The notes below the pieces were generated by a model. That model was given only the letters and a program-made list of their open reading frames with translations. It was not told the origin of the DNA and did no database searches. Position numbers and translations under genes: made by a program. From assembly GCA_900468065.1 (NCBI GenBank), contig UBTA01000084.1:1-32645 (forward strand): a stretch of 32,645 nt of DNA, given 5' to 3'. Numbering within the stretch: the first letter of the stretch is position 1; the number at the start of each line of letters is the position of its first letter. Shown piece by piece: positions 1 to 6,832 of this stretch. The stretch is from Hyphomicrobiales bacterium. Its GTDB lineage: Bacteria > Pseudomonadota > Alphaproteobacteria > Rhizobiales > Rhizobiaceae.

Positions 1-419
1 CCTTGCTGGCAGGTGGAAAGCCCGGTCCCGGTCGCTTCGAAGCGGGTACGGTCGTCTGGAGTAGCGCAAAGCCTCCGCACAGTCGGTGCCGCGCGCGCAT
101 CGAGCCAAAGCCAGGCGTCCGCTGACGGTGCGTTATCCTTGCCCACGAGCCAAGTGCCGTCCCCCTGCCCGGTAACGCCGAGTGCTGCCGTGCGCTGCGC
201 AAGGCCTTCCACCTTGGTTCCAAGACCGCGAATCGTCCGGGAGCAATCGTCCCATGTTTTTGCTAACGACTGAAATGCCGCGCCGTCTTCGCCCGTGGAA
301 TAGCTGTTCGGTACGGAAGCCGCAGCAATCTGGCGCCCCGTCAGATCAAAGGCGACGGCCTTGATCACCGATGTTCCAGCGTCAACCCCGATCAGGATAT
401 CTTTGCCTGCATGGGGCAT
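1..419 (-). CDS. FGGY-family carbohydrate kinase, N-terminal part (runs off the window)
   Basis: The left edge cuts this leftward gene, leaving about 139 N-terminal residues. After a short start (MPHAGKD) comes the FGGY phosphate-binding strand ILIGVDAGTSVIKAVAFDL, then a GVTGQGDGTWL segment and a DAWLWLDARA segment, all typical of the first actin-like domain of FGGY sugar or polyol kinases. Such kinases phosphorylate a sugar or polyol with ATP in the cytoplasm. An in-frame TAG lies a little upstream of the ATG at 419, so the start is constrained. It lies downstream of the SorC-type regulator on the same strand, and its ATG overlaps the stop of a 26-codon reading frame (TGATG). The regulator-kinase pairing and the sequence style recall erythritol kinase EryA of Brucella and rhizobia, but that is from memory. 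The family is confident; the substrate is not. Confidence 0.85.
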   Translation of the reverse strand, partial: MPHAGKDILIGVDAGTSVIKAVAFDLTGRQIAAASVPNSYSTGEDGAAFQSLAKTWDDCSRTIRGLGTKVEGLAQRTAALGVTGQGDGTWLVGKDNAPSADAWLWLDARAAPTVRRLCATPDDRTRFEATGTGLSTCQQ

Positions 420-499
420 CAGAACGGCCCCCGGTATAGGCAGGAGGCGGCAGTGCTAACGGGCGCGTTCAGCTCGATCGAATGATGGACAGCAGACAT
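419..499 (-). CDS. possible 26-residue leader ORF before the kinase
   Basis: A short reading frame (starting MSAVHHSIELNAP) begins with ATG at 499 behind a strong Shine-Dalgarno (GGAGG, about 505-512). It stops in a TGATG overlap with the kinase start at 419. The kinase itself has no good ribosome site of its own. The frame may therefore load ribosomes for the kinase by translational coupling, or it may be an old extended N-terminus lost to a frameshift. No family is recognised and codon evidence is minimal. Confidence 0.3.
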   Translation of the reverse strand: MSAVHHSIELNAPVSTAASCLYRGPF

Positions 500-517
500 G
501 AAGCGACCTCCAATTGT

Positions 518-1489
518 TTAAACCGCGTCAGGACGCCCGTTGACGAGAGCAGACGCCGTCTTTTCATCGATGATCAGCCCGCTCAGACAGCCGCTGAGCA
601 GCGCCGAGCGGATTGCCGGGATCTTACCCGGTCCGCCCGCGATGGCGACAATGCGGCGGGCCTTCATGCTTTCCAGGCTTGGCGACAGGGTCCGCTCACC
701 CAAAGTCGTCTCGACAGGCTTTCCCTCGGCATCAAAGAAGTGCCCGAGCATCTCGCCCACCCCGCCATGATCGCGCACGTCCTGCATCTCCGGCACTTCG
801 ATCATCTGGGAGACGACGAGTTGAGAATCGAGTTCTGCCGTACCGATGCCGATCAGCATCAGATCGGCGCGGGCAGCCAGATCAAAGACGTGACGCACAC
901 CGCGCTGAGACAGGAGTACTTCCCGGTCCTCAACCGAATTGGCAAAGAAAGGCACCGGCATGACATAGGATACCGCGCCGGTTTTTTCGGCGAGACGATG
1001 CATGACGTCGTGAGGATTTGCCGCATAGTTTCGCGTCAAGCCGCCAAGAAGTGAAACAAACCGCACATCTCCGGCGTCCACATTTGGCATGGCCGCGATA
1101 GCGGCGGCTAATGTGCGGCCGTTGCCGATGCCGATGACCTGGCCTTGCAGGTTTTTTATTTCGCGCTGCAGGAATTCGGCGCCGGCAACGCCGAGCGCGC
1201 GCATCAGCAGGCTTTTGTCATAGAGGTCCGGCAGGACTTCGCAATAATCCAGCCCGAACAGGCTGGCGATCTTGGTTTCGATTGCGACGCATTCGGTCAC
1301 GTCTCCGTGGATGGAAAATTTCACCACGCCATTCTGGTTTGCCCACATGATCAGCCGGTGGGCCTTTACATTCGGTATGCCAAGCCGGGCGGCAACCTCT
1401 GCCTGCGTCAAGCCCCCCACATAGTGGAGCCATGCAGCCCGGACAGCCAGACTGTCGTCGCGATCGCGATTAGTAACCGTTCGCACCAT
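518..1489 (-). CDS. SorC/DeoR-type sugar-binding transcriptional regulator
   Basis: This 323-residue protein has the length and layout of the SorC family: an N-terminal helix-turn-helix (GLTQAEVAARLGIPNVKAHRL, about residues 27-47) and a C-terminal sugar-phosphate-isomerase-like effector domain. The latter shows GIGNGRTLAAAIAAMP, a GGLTRN loop and ADLMLIGIG. SorC proteins bind a phosphorylated sugar and control nearby catabolic operons. Its ATG at 1489 follows GAGGAG with unusually short spacing. It is divergent from the ABC importer and upstream of the partial kinase, so it is the natural regulator of both. EryD of the Brucella erythritol operon belongs to this family, which is suggestive only. 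Confidence 0.88.
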   Translation of the reverse strand: MVRTVTNRDRDDSLAVRAAWLHYVGGLTQAEVAARLGIPNVKAHRLIMWANQNGVVKFSIHGDVTECVAIETKIASLFGLDYCEVLPDLYDKSLLMRALGVAGAEFLQREIKNLQGQVIGIGNGRTLAAAIAAMPNVDAGDVRFVSLLGGLTRNYAANPHDVMHRLAEKTGAVSYVMPVPFFANSVEDREVLLSQRGVRHVFDLAARADLMLIGIGTAELDSQLVVSQMIEVPEMQDVRDHGGVGEMLGHFFDAEGKPVETTLGERTLSPSLESMKARRIVAIAGGPGKIPAIRSALLSGCLSGLIIDEKTASALVNGRPDAV

Positions 1490-1542
1490 CTCTCCTCGCG
1501 TGCCGATCGCCGCAAAATGTAATTAATTTCACCTATTGCATT

Positions 1543-1571
1543 TTTTTACACACCGCGTAGTCTTAAGTCAA
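1543..1571 (-). promoter_or_regulatory. candidate sigma-70 promoter for the SorC-type regulator
   Basis: On the minus strand there is TTGACT (1571-1566), a 17-base spacer and TAAAAA (1548-1543), about 55 bases before the regulator start. The hexamers match consensus at 5/6 and 4/6. It was read by eye with no transcript evidence. Confidence 0.35.
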
Positions 1572-1808
1572 CAAGATCACACAGCGCTTGTTTATCACAC
1601 TTGGATTGTCAAAGGACGCAATGAACAGAAACGGTCGCGTCGGCTTGCATGCGTTGCCGCCGGGCCAGCGGTAAACCACGAATTAGCTGCAAGATATCAA
1701 TGGCTTGCAGACCTATTCCTCTGCTAGACGGATTGGGCCATCCCAAATCTCTCCGGTGAAGAACGATCGAATGTATCACCATATTTCTTTATCATAACGC
1801 CAATGATG

Positions 1809-1837
1809 TTGACACATATGGAAACGTACCACATGAT
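1809..1837 (+). promoter_or_regulatory. candidate promoter and operator for the ABC importer operon
   Basis: A perfect TTGACA (1809-1814) is followed after 17 bases by CATGAT (1832-1837), a 6/6 plus 4/6 sigma-70 match facing the importer genes. The spacer holds an imperfect inverted repeat, CATATGG, seven bases, CCACATG (1815-1835, one mismatch). It also shares the 9-mer CACATATGG with the operator before the second kinase (6766-6774). That suggests a common regulator. The rest of the 627-base gap between regulator and DUF2291 gene (1490-2116) shows only the other promoter, the leader ORF and the hairpin listed here. Confidence 0.4.
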
Positions 1838-1949
1838 TGGGAGGGCAAACCACCCGAGGACCTCCGCGTTCCGCGGATGACATGACGCCGGAATGAGTTG
1901 CGTGGGTGGGGGGATATCGCCGCACGCAGGAGGAAAGGAGGAGTAAATC

Positions 1950-2120
1950 ATGCAGACCATCGCTGTTCGGCCACCCAAAGAGCCGCATCTTGCGGCTCCT
2001 CCGGCATTCGGCGCGGCTAACACTCTCTTTTTTTTGATCCAGCTGCCCAGCCGACAGGCGCTGCGCCAAGCGAACCGCCCGCCAACGCTTCAACACCAAG
2101 TACAGGTCGCCACGATATGA
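1950..2120 (+). CDS. possible 56-residue leader ORF coupled to the DUF2291-like gene
   Basis: ATG at 1950 sits six bases after a very strong double Shine-Dalgarno (AGGAGGAAAGGAGGAG). The frame (starting MQTIAVRPPKEPHL) runs 56 codons and stops at 2118-2120, overlapping the ATG of the next gene as ATGA. The next gene has only a weak ribosome site, so translation may be coupled. The peptide is proline- and alanine-rich with no recognised domain. A perfect hairpin and a run of eight T lie inside it. It could be a real small protein, a regulatory leader or chance; the ribosome site is the best argument that it is translated. Confidence 0.4.
   Translation: MQTIAVRPPKEPHLAAPPAFGAANTLFFLIQLPSRQALRQANRPPTLQHQVQVATI
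1980..1998 (+). promoter_or_regulatory. hairpin in the importer leader, possible attenuator
   Basis: GAGCCGCA (1980-1987) and TGCGGCTC (1991-1998) form a perfect 8-bp stem with loop TCT. The AGCCGC at 1981-1986 can instead pair with GCGGCT at 2013-2018, nine bases before a T8 tract (2028-2035). The alternative pairings plus T-run within a translated leader resemble an attenuator, but no free energies were calculated. Confidence 0.3.
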
Positions 2121-2773
2121 GTTCAAAGTCATATACCGCAAAGAACGGACGCAAGCAGTCAAACACGGGCCGGATCGCGGCCTCGGCTGCCGTGCTGATT
2201 GTCCTTGCCGCCATGGCGCTCGATACCAAAATTGTCAGAATTGGTTCAACCGACGACGTGAAGGCCGGAGTATTTTCCGCTGCCGACTACGGCGCGACGG
2301 AATTCCCGAAGGTGAAGGCCGGCGTCGAAGAGCGCGCGGTCGATGCTGCCACGCTGGCTGCCGCAATCGCGCAAGACCGGCCTGCCGCCGAGAAGACATA
2401 CGGTGTTTCTGCAGGGACCGGCGCTGTGATGTCCGTCAAGCTGACTGGTGTTTTCGGCGAAGCGAAATCGGGCATCTACGATGTGAAGGTCGAAGGCATC
2501 CCCGACACAGTGCGCGTGCGCGTCCAGACCGGTCCGGCGATCAATGGAACGGAGCTGCGTGATGCCACCGGCACGATCGCGTTTGGCCAGTTTACCAACC
2601 AGATCGAATATCAGGATGCGGGCTCTGCCCTCAACAACCAGCTCAAGAAGGACGTCCTTGCCCAAATCGACACAAGCCAGCTGGCCGGCAAGACGGTGTC
2701 GCTGATTGGCGCGTTCAAACTGATCAACCCGAAAAACTGGCTGATCACCCCGGTAAGGCTGGACGTGCAATGA
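2117..2773 (+). CDS. DUF2291-like protein linked to a sugar ABC importer
   Basis: The 218-residue protein has a basic N-terminus, one hydrophobic segment (about residues 19-35) and a soluble domain presumably in the periplasm. Motifs YDVKVEGIPDTVRVRVQTG, AINGTELRDATG and FGQFTNQIEYQDAGSALN are what I remember of DUF2291, a family often annotated as a periplasmic lipoprotein and found beside CUT2 sugar importers. Here the position after the hydrophobic segment reads ALDTKI, with no lipobox cysteine, so it looks like a membrane-anchored version rather than a lipoprotein. Its start overlaps a leader ORF and its stop overlaps the ATPase start (ATGA at 2770), placing it first in the importer operon. 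Its biochemical role is unknown; an accessory role in uptake is inferred. Confidence 0.8.
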   Translation: MSSKSYTAKNGRKQSNTGRIAASAAVLIVLAAMALDTKIVRIGSTDDVKAGVFSAADYGATEFPKVKAGVEERAVDAATLAAAIAQDRPAAEKTYGVSAGTGAVMSVKLTGVFGEAKSGIYDVKVEGIPDTVRVRVQTGPAINGTELRDATGTIAFGQFTNQIEYQDAGSALNNQLKKDVLAQIDTSQLAGKTVSLIGAFKLINPKNWLITPVRLDVQ

Positions 2774-4311
2774 AGCCTCTACCCCAAACACCTCCGGCGT
2801 CCAGCGACGCCGTCCTTTCCGCGCGGAACATTGCCAAGTCCTATGGCAATGTTCATGCGCTCAAGGGCGTCAACTTCGATATCCACCGCGGCAAGGTCAC
2901 CACCCTTTTTGGAGAAAATGGTGCCGGCAAGTCGACGCTGATGAAGATCCTGTCCGGGGTGGTGCCGCCCACGTCGGGCGATATCGTCCTTGACGGCGAC
3001 GTCGTGCAGTTCTCATCCGCTTCCGACGCCCGCGATTGCGGCATCTCGATCATTCACCAGGAACTCAGCCTGGCGCCCAATCTCAGCGTCCGCGACAATA
3101 TCTTCATGGGCCGGGAAATCCGCACGGCAACCGGTGTCGATTTTGCCGAGGAAGCGCGGCAGGCGAGAGCCCTGATGGCCGACCTTGAGGAGGACATCGA
3201 CCCGATGACCCTTGTCGAGGATTTGCGGCTCGGGCAGCAACAGATCGTCGAGATCGCCCGCGCTTTGTCGGTTGATTCCCGTATTCTGATCATGGACGAG
3301 CCGACATCGGCGCTGAGTGCAACCGAAGTCGAAGTCCTGTTCAAGGTGATCCGTGACCTGACCAGTCGAGGCGTTTCGATCGTCTATATATCCCATCATC
3401 TGGAAGAGGCGTTGCAGATCACCGATTATGCCGTGGTGTTGCGCGATGGCGCCATGACGGCAAATGCCGAGGCAAAAGACATCGACCTGGAGTGGATCGT
3501 CCGCAACATGGTGGGGGAGAATTTCGATCTCGGTTCCCCGCCCACGGGCTACGCGTTCGGCCAGACCGCCTTGTCGATCGAGGATGTCAGCGTCACCGAT
3601 GCCTCCGGATCCGGCTATTCGGTCGTTGATCGCCTGTCGCTCGACGTCAAGGCCGGCGAGATCGTCTGCATCTATGGTCTGATGGGGGCCGGCCGCACTG
3701 AGCTGTTGGAAGCCGTCGCCGGGCGGATGCCGCTCAGCGGTGGCCGGGTGATCGTTGAAGGCGACGACGTTACACGCCTCAGCATCTCGCAGCGCATCGA
3801 TAGGGGCCTTGTCCTCGTTCCGGAAGATCGCCAGCGGGACGGTCTGGTTCAGACGATGTCGGTTGGCCAGAACCTATCGCTTGCCAGCATCGCAAGCTTT
3901 ACCAAGCGCATGCTGATGTCGCGGTCAGGCGAACAGGCAGTCGTCAACGACGCGATCCGCAAGATTCACATCAAGACCGATGGCGGACGGGCCGCAATCG
4001 GCTCGCTATCGGGCGGCAACCAGCAGAAAGTCGTCATCGGCAAGATGCTGGCGACCAACCCGCGCGTCATCCTTCTCGACGAGCCAAGCCGCGGCATCGA
4101 TATCGGCGCCAAGGCCGAGGTGTTCCGCCTGCTGAGCGAACGGGCAGCCAAGGGCCTCGCCGTCGTCTTCTCCACGTCCGAAGTCGCCGAATGCCTCAGC
4201 ATTGCTCACCGCATTATAGTGATGCGGCGCGGCAAGATTTCAGCGCAGTTCGGCGCAGATGTTTCAAAAGAAGAGATCATGGCCGCCTCGGGCGAAGCCG
4301 TGCATGTCTGA
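2770..4311 (+). CDS. CUT2-family sugar ABC importer, double ATP-binding subunit
   Basis: This 513-residue protein has two fused nucleotide-binding domains, as in RbsA/XylG/MglA. Domain 1 has Walker A GENGAGKST (residues 48-56), a relaxed signature LRLGQQQIVEIARAL and Walker B ILIMDEPTSAL. Domain 2 has the usual degenerate Walker A (GLMGAGRTEL), a proper signature LSGGNQQKVVIGKML and Walker B VILLDEPSRGID. It powers import of a monosaccharide or polyol with the permease and binding protein that follow. The start overlaps the preceding stop by four bases (ATGA), so the genes are coupled. The substrate cannot be read from the ATPase; the adjoining kinase and dehydrogenase point to a polyol or pentose-like compound. 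Confidence 0.95.
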   Translation: MKPLPQTPPASSDAVLSARNIAKSYGNVHALKGVNFDIHRGKVTTLFGENGAGKSTLMKILSGVVPPTSGDIVLDGDVVQFSSASDARDCGISIIHQELSLAPNLSVRDNIFMGREIRTATGVDFAEEARQARALMADLEEDIDPMTLVEDLRLGQQQIVEIARALSVDSRILIMDEPTSALSATEVEVLFKVIRDLTSRGVSIVYISHHLEEALQITDYAVVLRDGAMTANAEAKDIDLEWIVRNMVGENFDLGSPPTGYAFGQTALSIEDVSVTDASGSGYSVVDRLSLDVKAGEIVCIYGLMGAGRTELLEAVAGRMPLSGGRVIVEGDDVTRLSISQRIDRGLVLVPEDRQRDGLVQTMSVGQNLSLASIASFTKRMLMSRSGEQAVVNDAIRKIHIKTDGGRAAIGSLSGGNQQKVVIGKMLATNPRVILLDEPSRGIDIGAKAEVFRLLSERAAKGLAVVFSTSEVAECLSIAHRIIVMRRGKISAQFGADVSKEEIMAASGEAVHV

Positions 4312-4337
4312 TTACCGAGTTTAATGGAGCCCTGACT

Positions 4338-5468
4338 ATGGCCAGTTCAGTCACTACCCCACCTCGTTCAGGTCTTTTTCGCGATGGCTTTGACCTGGGC
4401 AGGCTGCTGCTTGAAGGACGGGCATTTTTCGCACTGATCGTCATCATCGTCGTCTTCTCGTTCCTGTCGCCCTATTATTTCTCGGTCAGCAACTTCCTAA
4501 TCATGTCGTCGCATGTGGCTATTTACGGGATCCTTGCGATCGGCATGCTGCTCGTCATCCTCAACGGCGGCATCGACCTGTCGGTCGGCTCCACGCTCGG
4601 TCTTGCAGGCGTCGTTGCAGGATTCCTGATGCAGGGTGTGACGCTCAACGCGCTTGGTGTGGTGCTCTACCCGCCGATTTGGGTGGTCGTTTTGCTTGTC
4701 TGCGCACTGGGCGCCTTGGTCGGCATGATCAACGGCATTCTCATAGCGCGTTTTAAAGTGCCGGCCTTCGTTGCAACGCTGGGCGTGATGTATGTCGCGC
4801 GCGGCTTTGCGCTTTTGATGACCAATGGCCTCACCTACAACAATCTTGGCGGCAAGGCGGAGTTGGGCAACACCGGCTTCGACTGGCTTGGGTTCAATCG
4901 TCTCGCTGGCATTCCGATCGGCGTCGTCGTTCTGGTCGTCCTGGCGCTCATTATCAGCCTGGTGCTCAACCGCTCGGCCTTCGGCCGTTGGCTGTATTCC
5001 ACGGGCGGTAACGAACGGGCTGCAGAACTCAGCGGCGTACCGGTCAAGAAGGTTCAGGTGGCAGTATATATGCTGTCCGGGATCTGCGCCGCCATCGCTG
5101 GCCTCATCCTGTCCTCGCAACTGACCTCTGCAGGTCCTACGGCCGGTACATCCTACGAGCTGACGGCCATCGCCGCCGTTGTCATCGGTGGCGCTGCCCT
5201 AACGGGCGGGCGCGGCAATATTCGCGGAACCCTGCTCGGCGCCTTCGTCATCGGCTTTTTGTCCGATGGCTTGGTGATCATCGGCATTTCCTCCTACTGG
5301 CAAACAGTCTTCACCGGCGCGGTCATCGTGCTCGCGGTGCTGCTCAATGCCGTCCAGTATCGCCGCCGCGTCAAGAAGACGACCGAGACTGACGGCCCAT
5401 CCGCTTCTCTGCAACCGACCGGCAAAGGCCAGACCGCCGATGCCACTCACGGGAAGATCGCCAGCTGA
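4338..5468 (+). CDS. CUT2-family sugar ABC importer, permease
   Basis: A 376-residue integral membrane protein of the RbsC/BPD_transp_2 type, slightly longer than the usual 320-350 residues because of hydrophilic tails at both ends. Diagnostic segments are YGILAIGMLLVILNGGIDLS, VPAFVATLGVMYVARG, the loop STGGNERAAELSGVPVKKV and YELTAIAAVVIGGAALTGG. About eight to ten hydrophobic helices are visible. The ATG at 4338, preceded by GGAG, is preferred over an upstream frame that would overlap the ATPase gene with a basic, non-membrane sequence. It lies 26 bases after the ATPase and is part of the same operon. Confidence 0.93.
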   Translation: MASSVTTPPRSGLFRDGFDLGRLLLEGRAFFALIVIIVVFSFLSPYYFSVSNFLIMSSHVAIYGILAIGMLLVILNGGIDLSVGSTLGLAGVVAGFLMQGVTLNALGVVLYPPIWVVVLLVCALGALVGMINGILIARFKVPAFVATLGVMYVARGFALLMTNGLTYNNLGGKAELGNTGFDWLGFNRLAGIPIGVVVLVVLALIISLVLNRSAFGRWLYSTGGNERAAELSGVPVKKVQVAVYMLSGICAAIAGLILSSQLTSAGPTAGTSYELTAIAAVVIGGAALTGGRGNIRGTLLGAFVIGFLSDGLVIIGISSYWQTVFTGAVIVLAVLLNAVQYRRRVKKTTETDGPSASLQPTGKGQTADATHGKIAS

Positions 5469-5503
5469 CTGGCATATGACCAACCATCAAGGGAGAGAGT
5501 AAA

Positions 5504-6463
5504 ATGTTGAAACTGACTAAGAGAATGCTGCTGGCCAGCTTCATCCTGGCTGCACCGGTCATGGCGCTGTCGACAACGGCTGCATCGGCCGAGGGCCTGA
5601 TTTCGATCATCGTCAACGACCCGTCGAACCCCTATTGGTTCACCGAGGGCGAAGTGGCCGCTGCGAAGGCCAAGGAACTTGGCTATACCGCAACAGTTGG
5701 TGCCTCCAAGGGTGACACGAACACCGAAAGTAACCTGATCGATACAGCGATCACCAACAAATCGGTGGCGATCATTCTCGACCCGGCCAATGCTGATGGC
5801 TCCATCGGCGCCGTGAAGAAGGCGATTGCTGCCAACATTCCGGTTTTCCTCGTCAACGCCGAGATCAACCAGGAAGGCCTGGCCAAGGCACAGCTCGTTT
5901 CCAACAACGCGCAGGGTGCAGCCCTCGGTGCCCAGCAGTGGGTCCAGAGCATCGGCGAAAAGGGCAAATATGTCGAGCTTTTCGGCGCGCCTTCGGACAA
6001 CAATGCGGCCACCCGCTCGAATGGTTACGAAACCGTCCTCAGCCAGTATCCTGACCTTGAAAAGGTCGGTTCGCAGGTTGCCAACTGGGACCGTACGCAA
6101 GGTCACGACAAGATGCAGAGCCTGCTCCAGGCCAATCCTGATGTCATCGGCCTGATCAGCGGCAATGACGAAATGGCACTCGGCGCGATCGCGGCACTGA
6201 AGGAAGCCGGCAAGCTTGCCAACATCAAGGTCGGCGGCTTCGACGGCTCCCCGGACGCAGTGGCAGCTATCAAGGCTGGCGAACTGGAATATACCGTGCT
6301 TCAGCCGGTGGCTATCTTCTCGGCGGAAGCCGTCAAGCAGGCCGATTCCTTCATCAAGACGGGCAAGACCGGCGCTGCAACCGAAAAGCAGCTGTTCGAT
6401 TGCCTGCTGATCACCAAGGATAATGTCGACAAGTACACGGCGCCGTTCACGCTCTCCGAGTAA
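5504..6463 (+). CDS. CUT2-family sugar ABC importer, periplasmic binding protein
   Basis: A 319-residue periplasmic binding protein (Peripl_BP_4, RbsB-like). It has a clear Sec signal peptide (MLKLTKRMLLASFILAAPVM, cleavage probably after ASA near residue 28). The mature start ISIIVNDPSNPYWFTEGEVA matches the family, as do ILDPANADGSIGAVKKA, PSDNNAATRSNGY and GLISGNDEMALGAIAAL. It delivers substrate to the permease at 4338. A strong ribosome site (AAGGGAGAG) fits the high expression usual for binding proteins, and a GC-rich hairpin follows the stop. Substrate is unknown; it clusters by style with ribose and polyol binders. Confidence 0.94.
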   Translation: MLKLTKRMLLASFILAAPVMALSTTAASAEGLISIIVNDPSNPYWFTEGEVAAAKAKELGYTATVGASKGDTNTESNLIDTAITNKSVAIILDPANADGSIGAVKKAIAANIPVFLVNAEINQEGLAKAQLVSNNAQGAALGAQQWVQSIGEKGKYVELFGAPSDNNAATRSNGYETVLSQYPDLEKVGSQVANWDRTQGHDKMQSLLQANPDVIGLISGNDEMALGAIAALKEAGKLANIKVGGFDGSPDAVAAIKAGELEYTVLQPVAIFSAEAVKQADSFIKTGKTGAATEKQLFDCLLITKDNVDKYTAPFTLSE

Positions 6464-6471
6464 CACGATCC

Positions 6472-6493
6472 GAGGGCGCCTCCGGGCGCCCTC
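6472..6493 (+). terminator. hairpin after the binding-protein gene, partial terminator
   Basis: GAGGGCGCC (6472-6480) and GGCGCCCTC (6485-6493) form a perfect 9-bp stem closed by a UCCG loop, a UNCG-type stable tetraloop. It starts eight bases after the stop codon. No T-run follows, so it may protect the mRNA 3' end or end transcription only partly. The remaining intergenic stretch up to 6729 shows no gene I can support. Confidence 0.55.
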
Positions 6494-6729
6494 AATCTCA
6501 ACTTCCGATCGGCAAATCATCGATCGACGGCTTCCGGATGACGGAAGAAGCCTTGACGGTGGCCATCGCGTTATCCCCAGCGCCTTCTGCATTGAATCCC
6601 ATTCTTGGCATTGCTCTCCTGCGGTGTAGTGTCTGTCATCGCCGGAATCGCAAGGCATTCCCCGGCGCGCGCTATGGTCACAGACGACGGCATCTCCCCG
6701 AAAAAGCCTTTTCAAAAACATAACAATCC

Positions 6730-6758
6730 TTGACGTTAATTTAACACTGAAATACGAT
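6730..6758 (+). promoter_or_regulatory. candidate promoter of the kinase-DeoR-dehydrogenase operon
   Basis: TTGACG (6730-6735), a 17-base spacer and TACGAT (6753-6758) form a reasonable sigma-70 promoter about 75 bases before the kinase ATG. The -10 hexamer overlaps the left arm of an inverted repeat, as expected for a repressor-controlled promoter. Confidence 0.5.
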
Positions 6759-6780
6759 ACCGTATCACATATGGTATCGT
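6754..6780 (+). promoter_or_regulatory. inverted-repeat operator overlapping the -10 element
   Basis: ACGATACC (6754-6761) and GGTATCGT (6773-6780) are perfect 8-bp inverted arms separated by 11 bases. The left arm is itself the start of GATACCGTATC, a smaller palindrome. The site covers the predicted -10, so it is a likely repressor site for the DeoR-type protein encoded in the operon or for the SorC-type regulator. Confidence 0.55.
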
Positions 6781-6832
6781 CTTCTGCGTTGGATGACAGT
6801 ATCTCGATGTTTGATCAACGAAGAGGAAAACC

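Noticed and set aside
1772-1783. GTATCAC-CATAT similarity to the operator at 6754-6780
   Set aside because: Short, gapped and not palindromic; too weak to call a regulator site.
1724-2229. Overlapping minus-strand open frames in the importer leader
   Set aside because: They have no ribosome site, carry stretches of unrelated residues and overlap a promoter, hairpin and gene start on the plus strand.
6529-6552. GGCTTC...GAAGCC inverted repeat as REP element or terminator
   Set aside because: Only six clean base pairs with an internal bulge, no T-run and no second copy noticed.
5447-6721. 424-codon open frame opposite the sugar-binding protein
   Set aside because: Antisense shadow of a well-supported gene with signal peptide and strong ribosome site.
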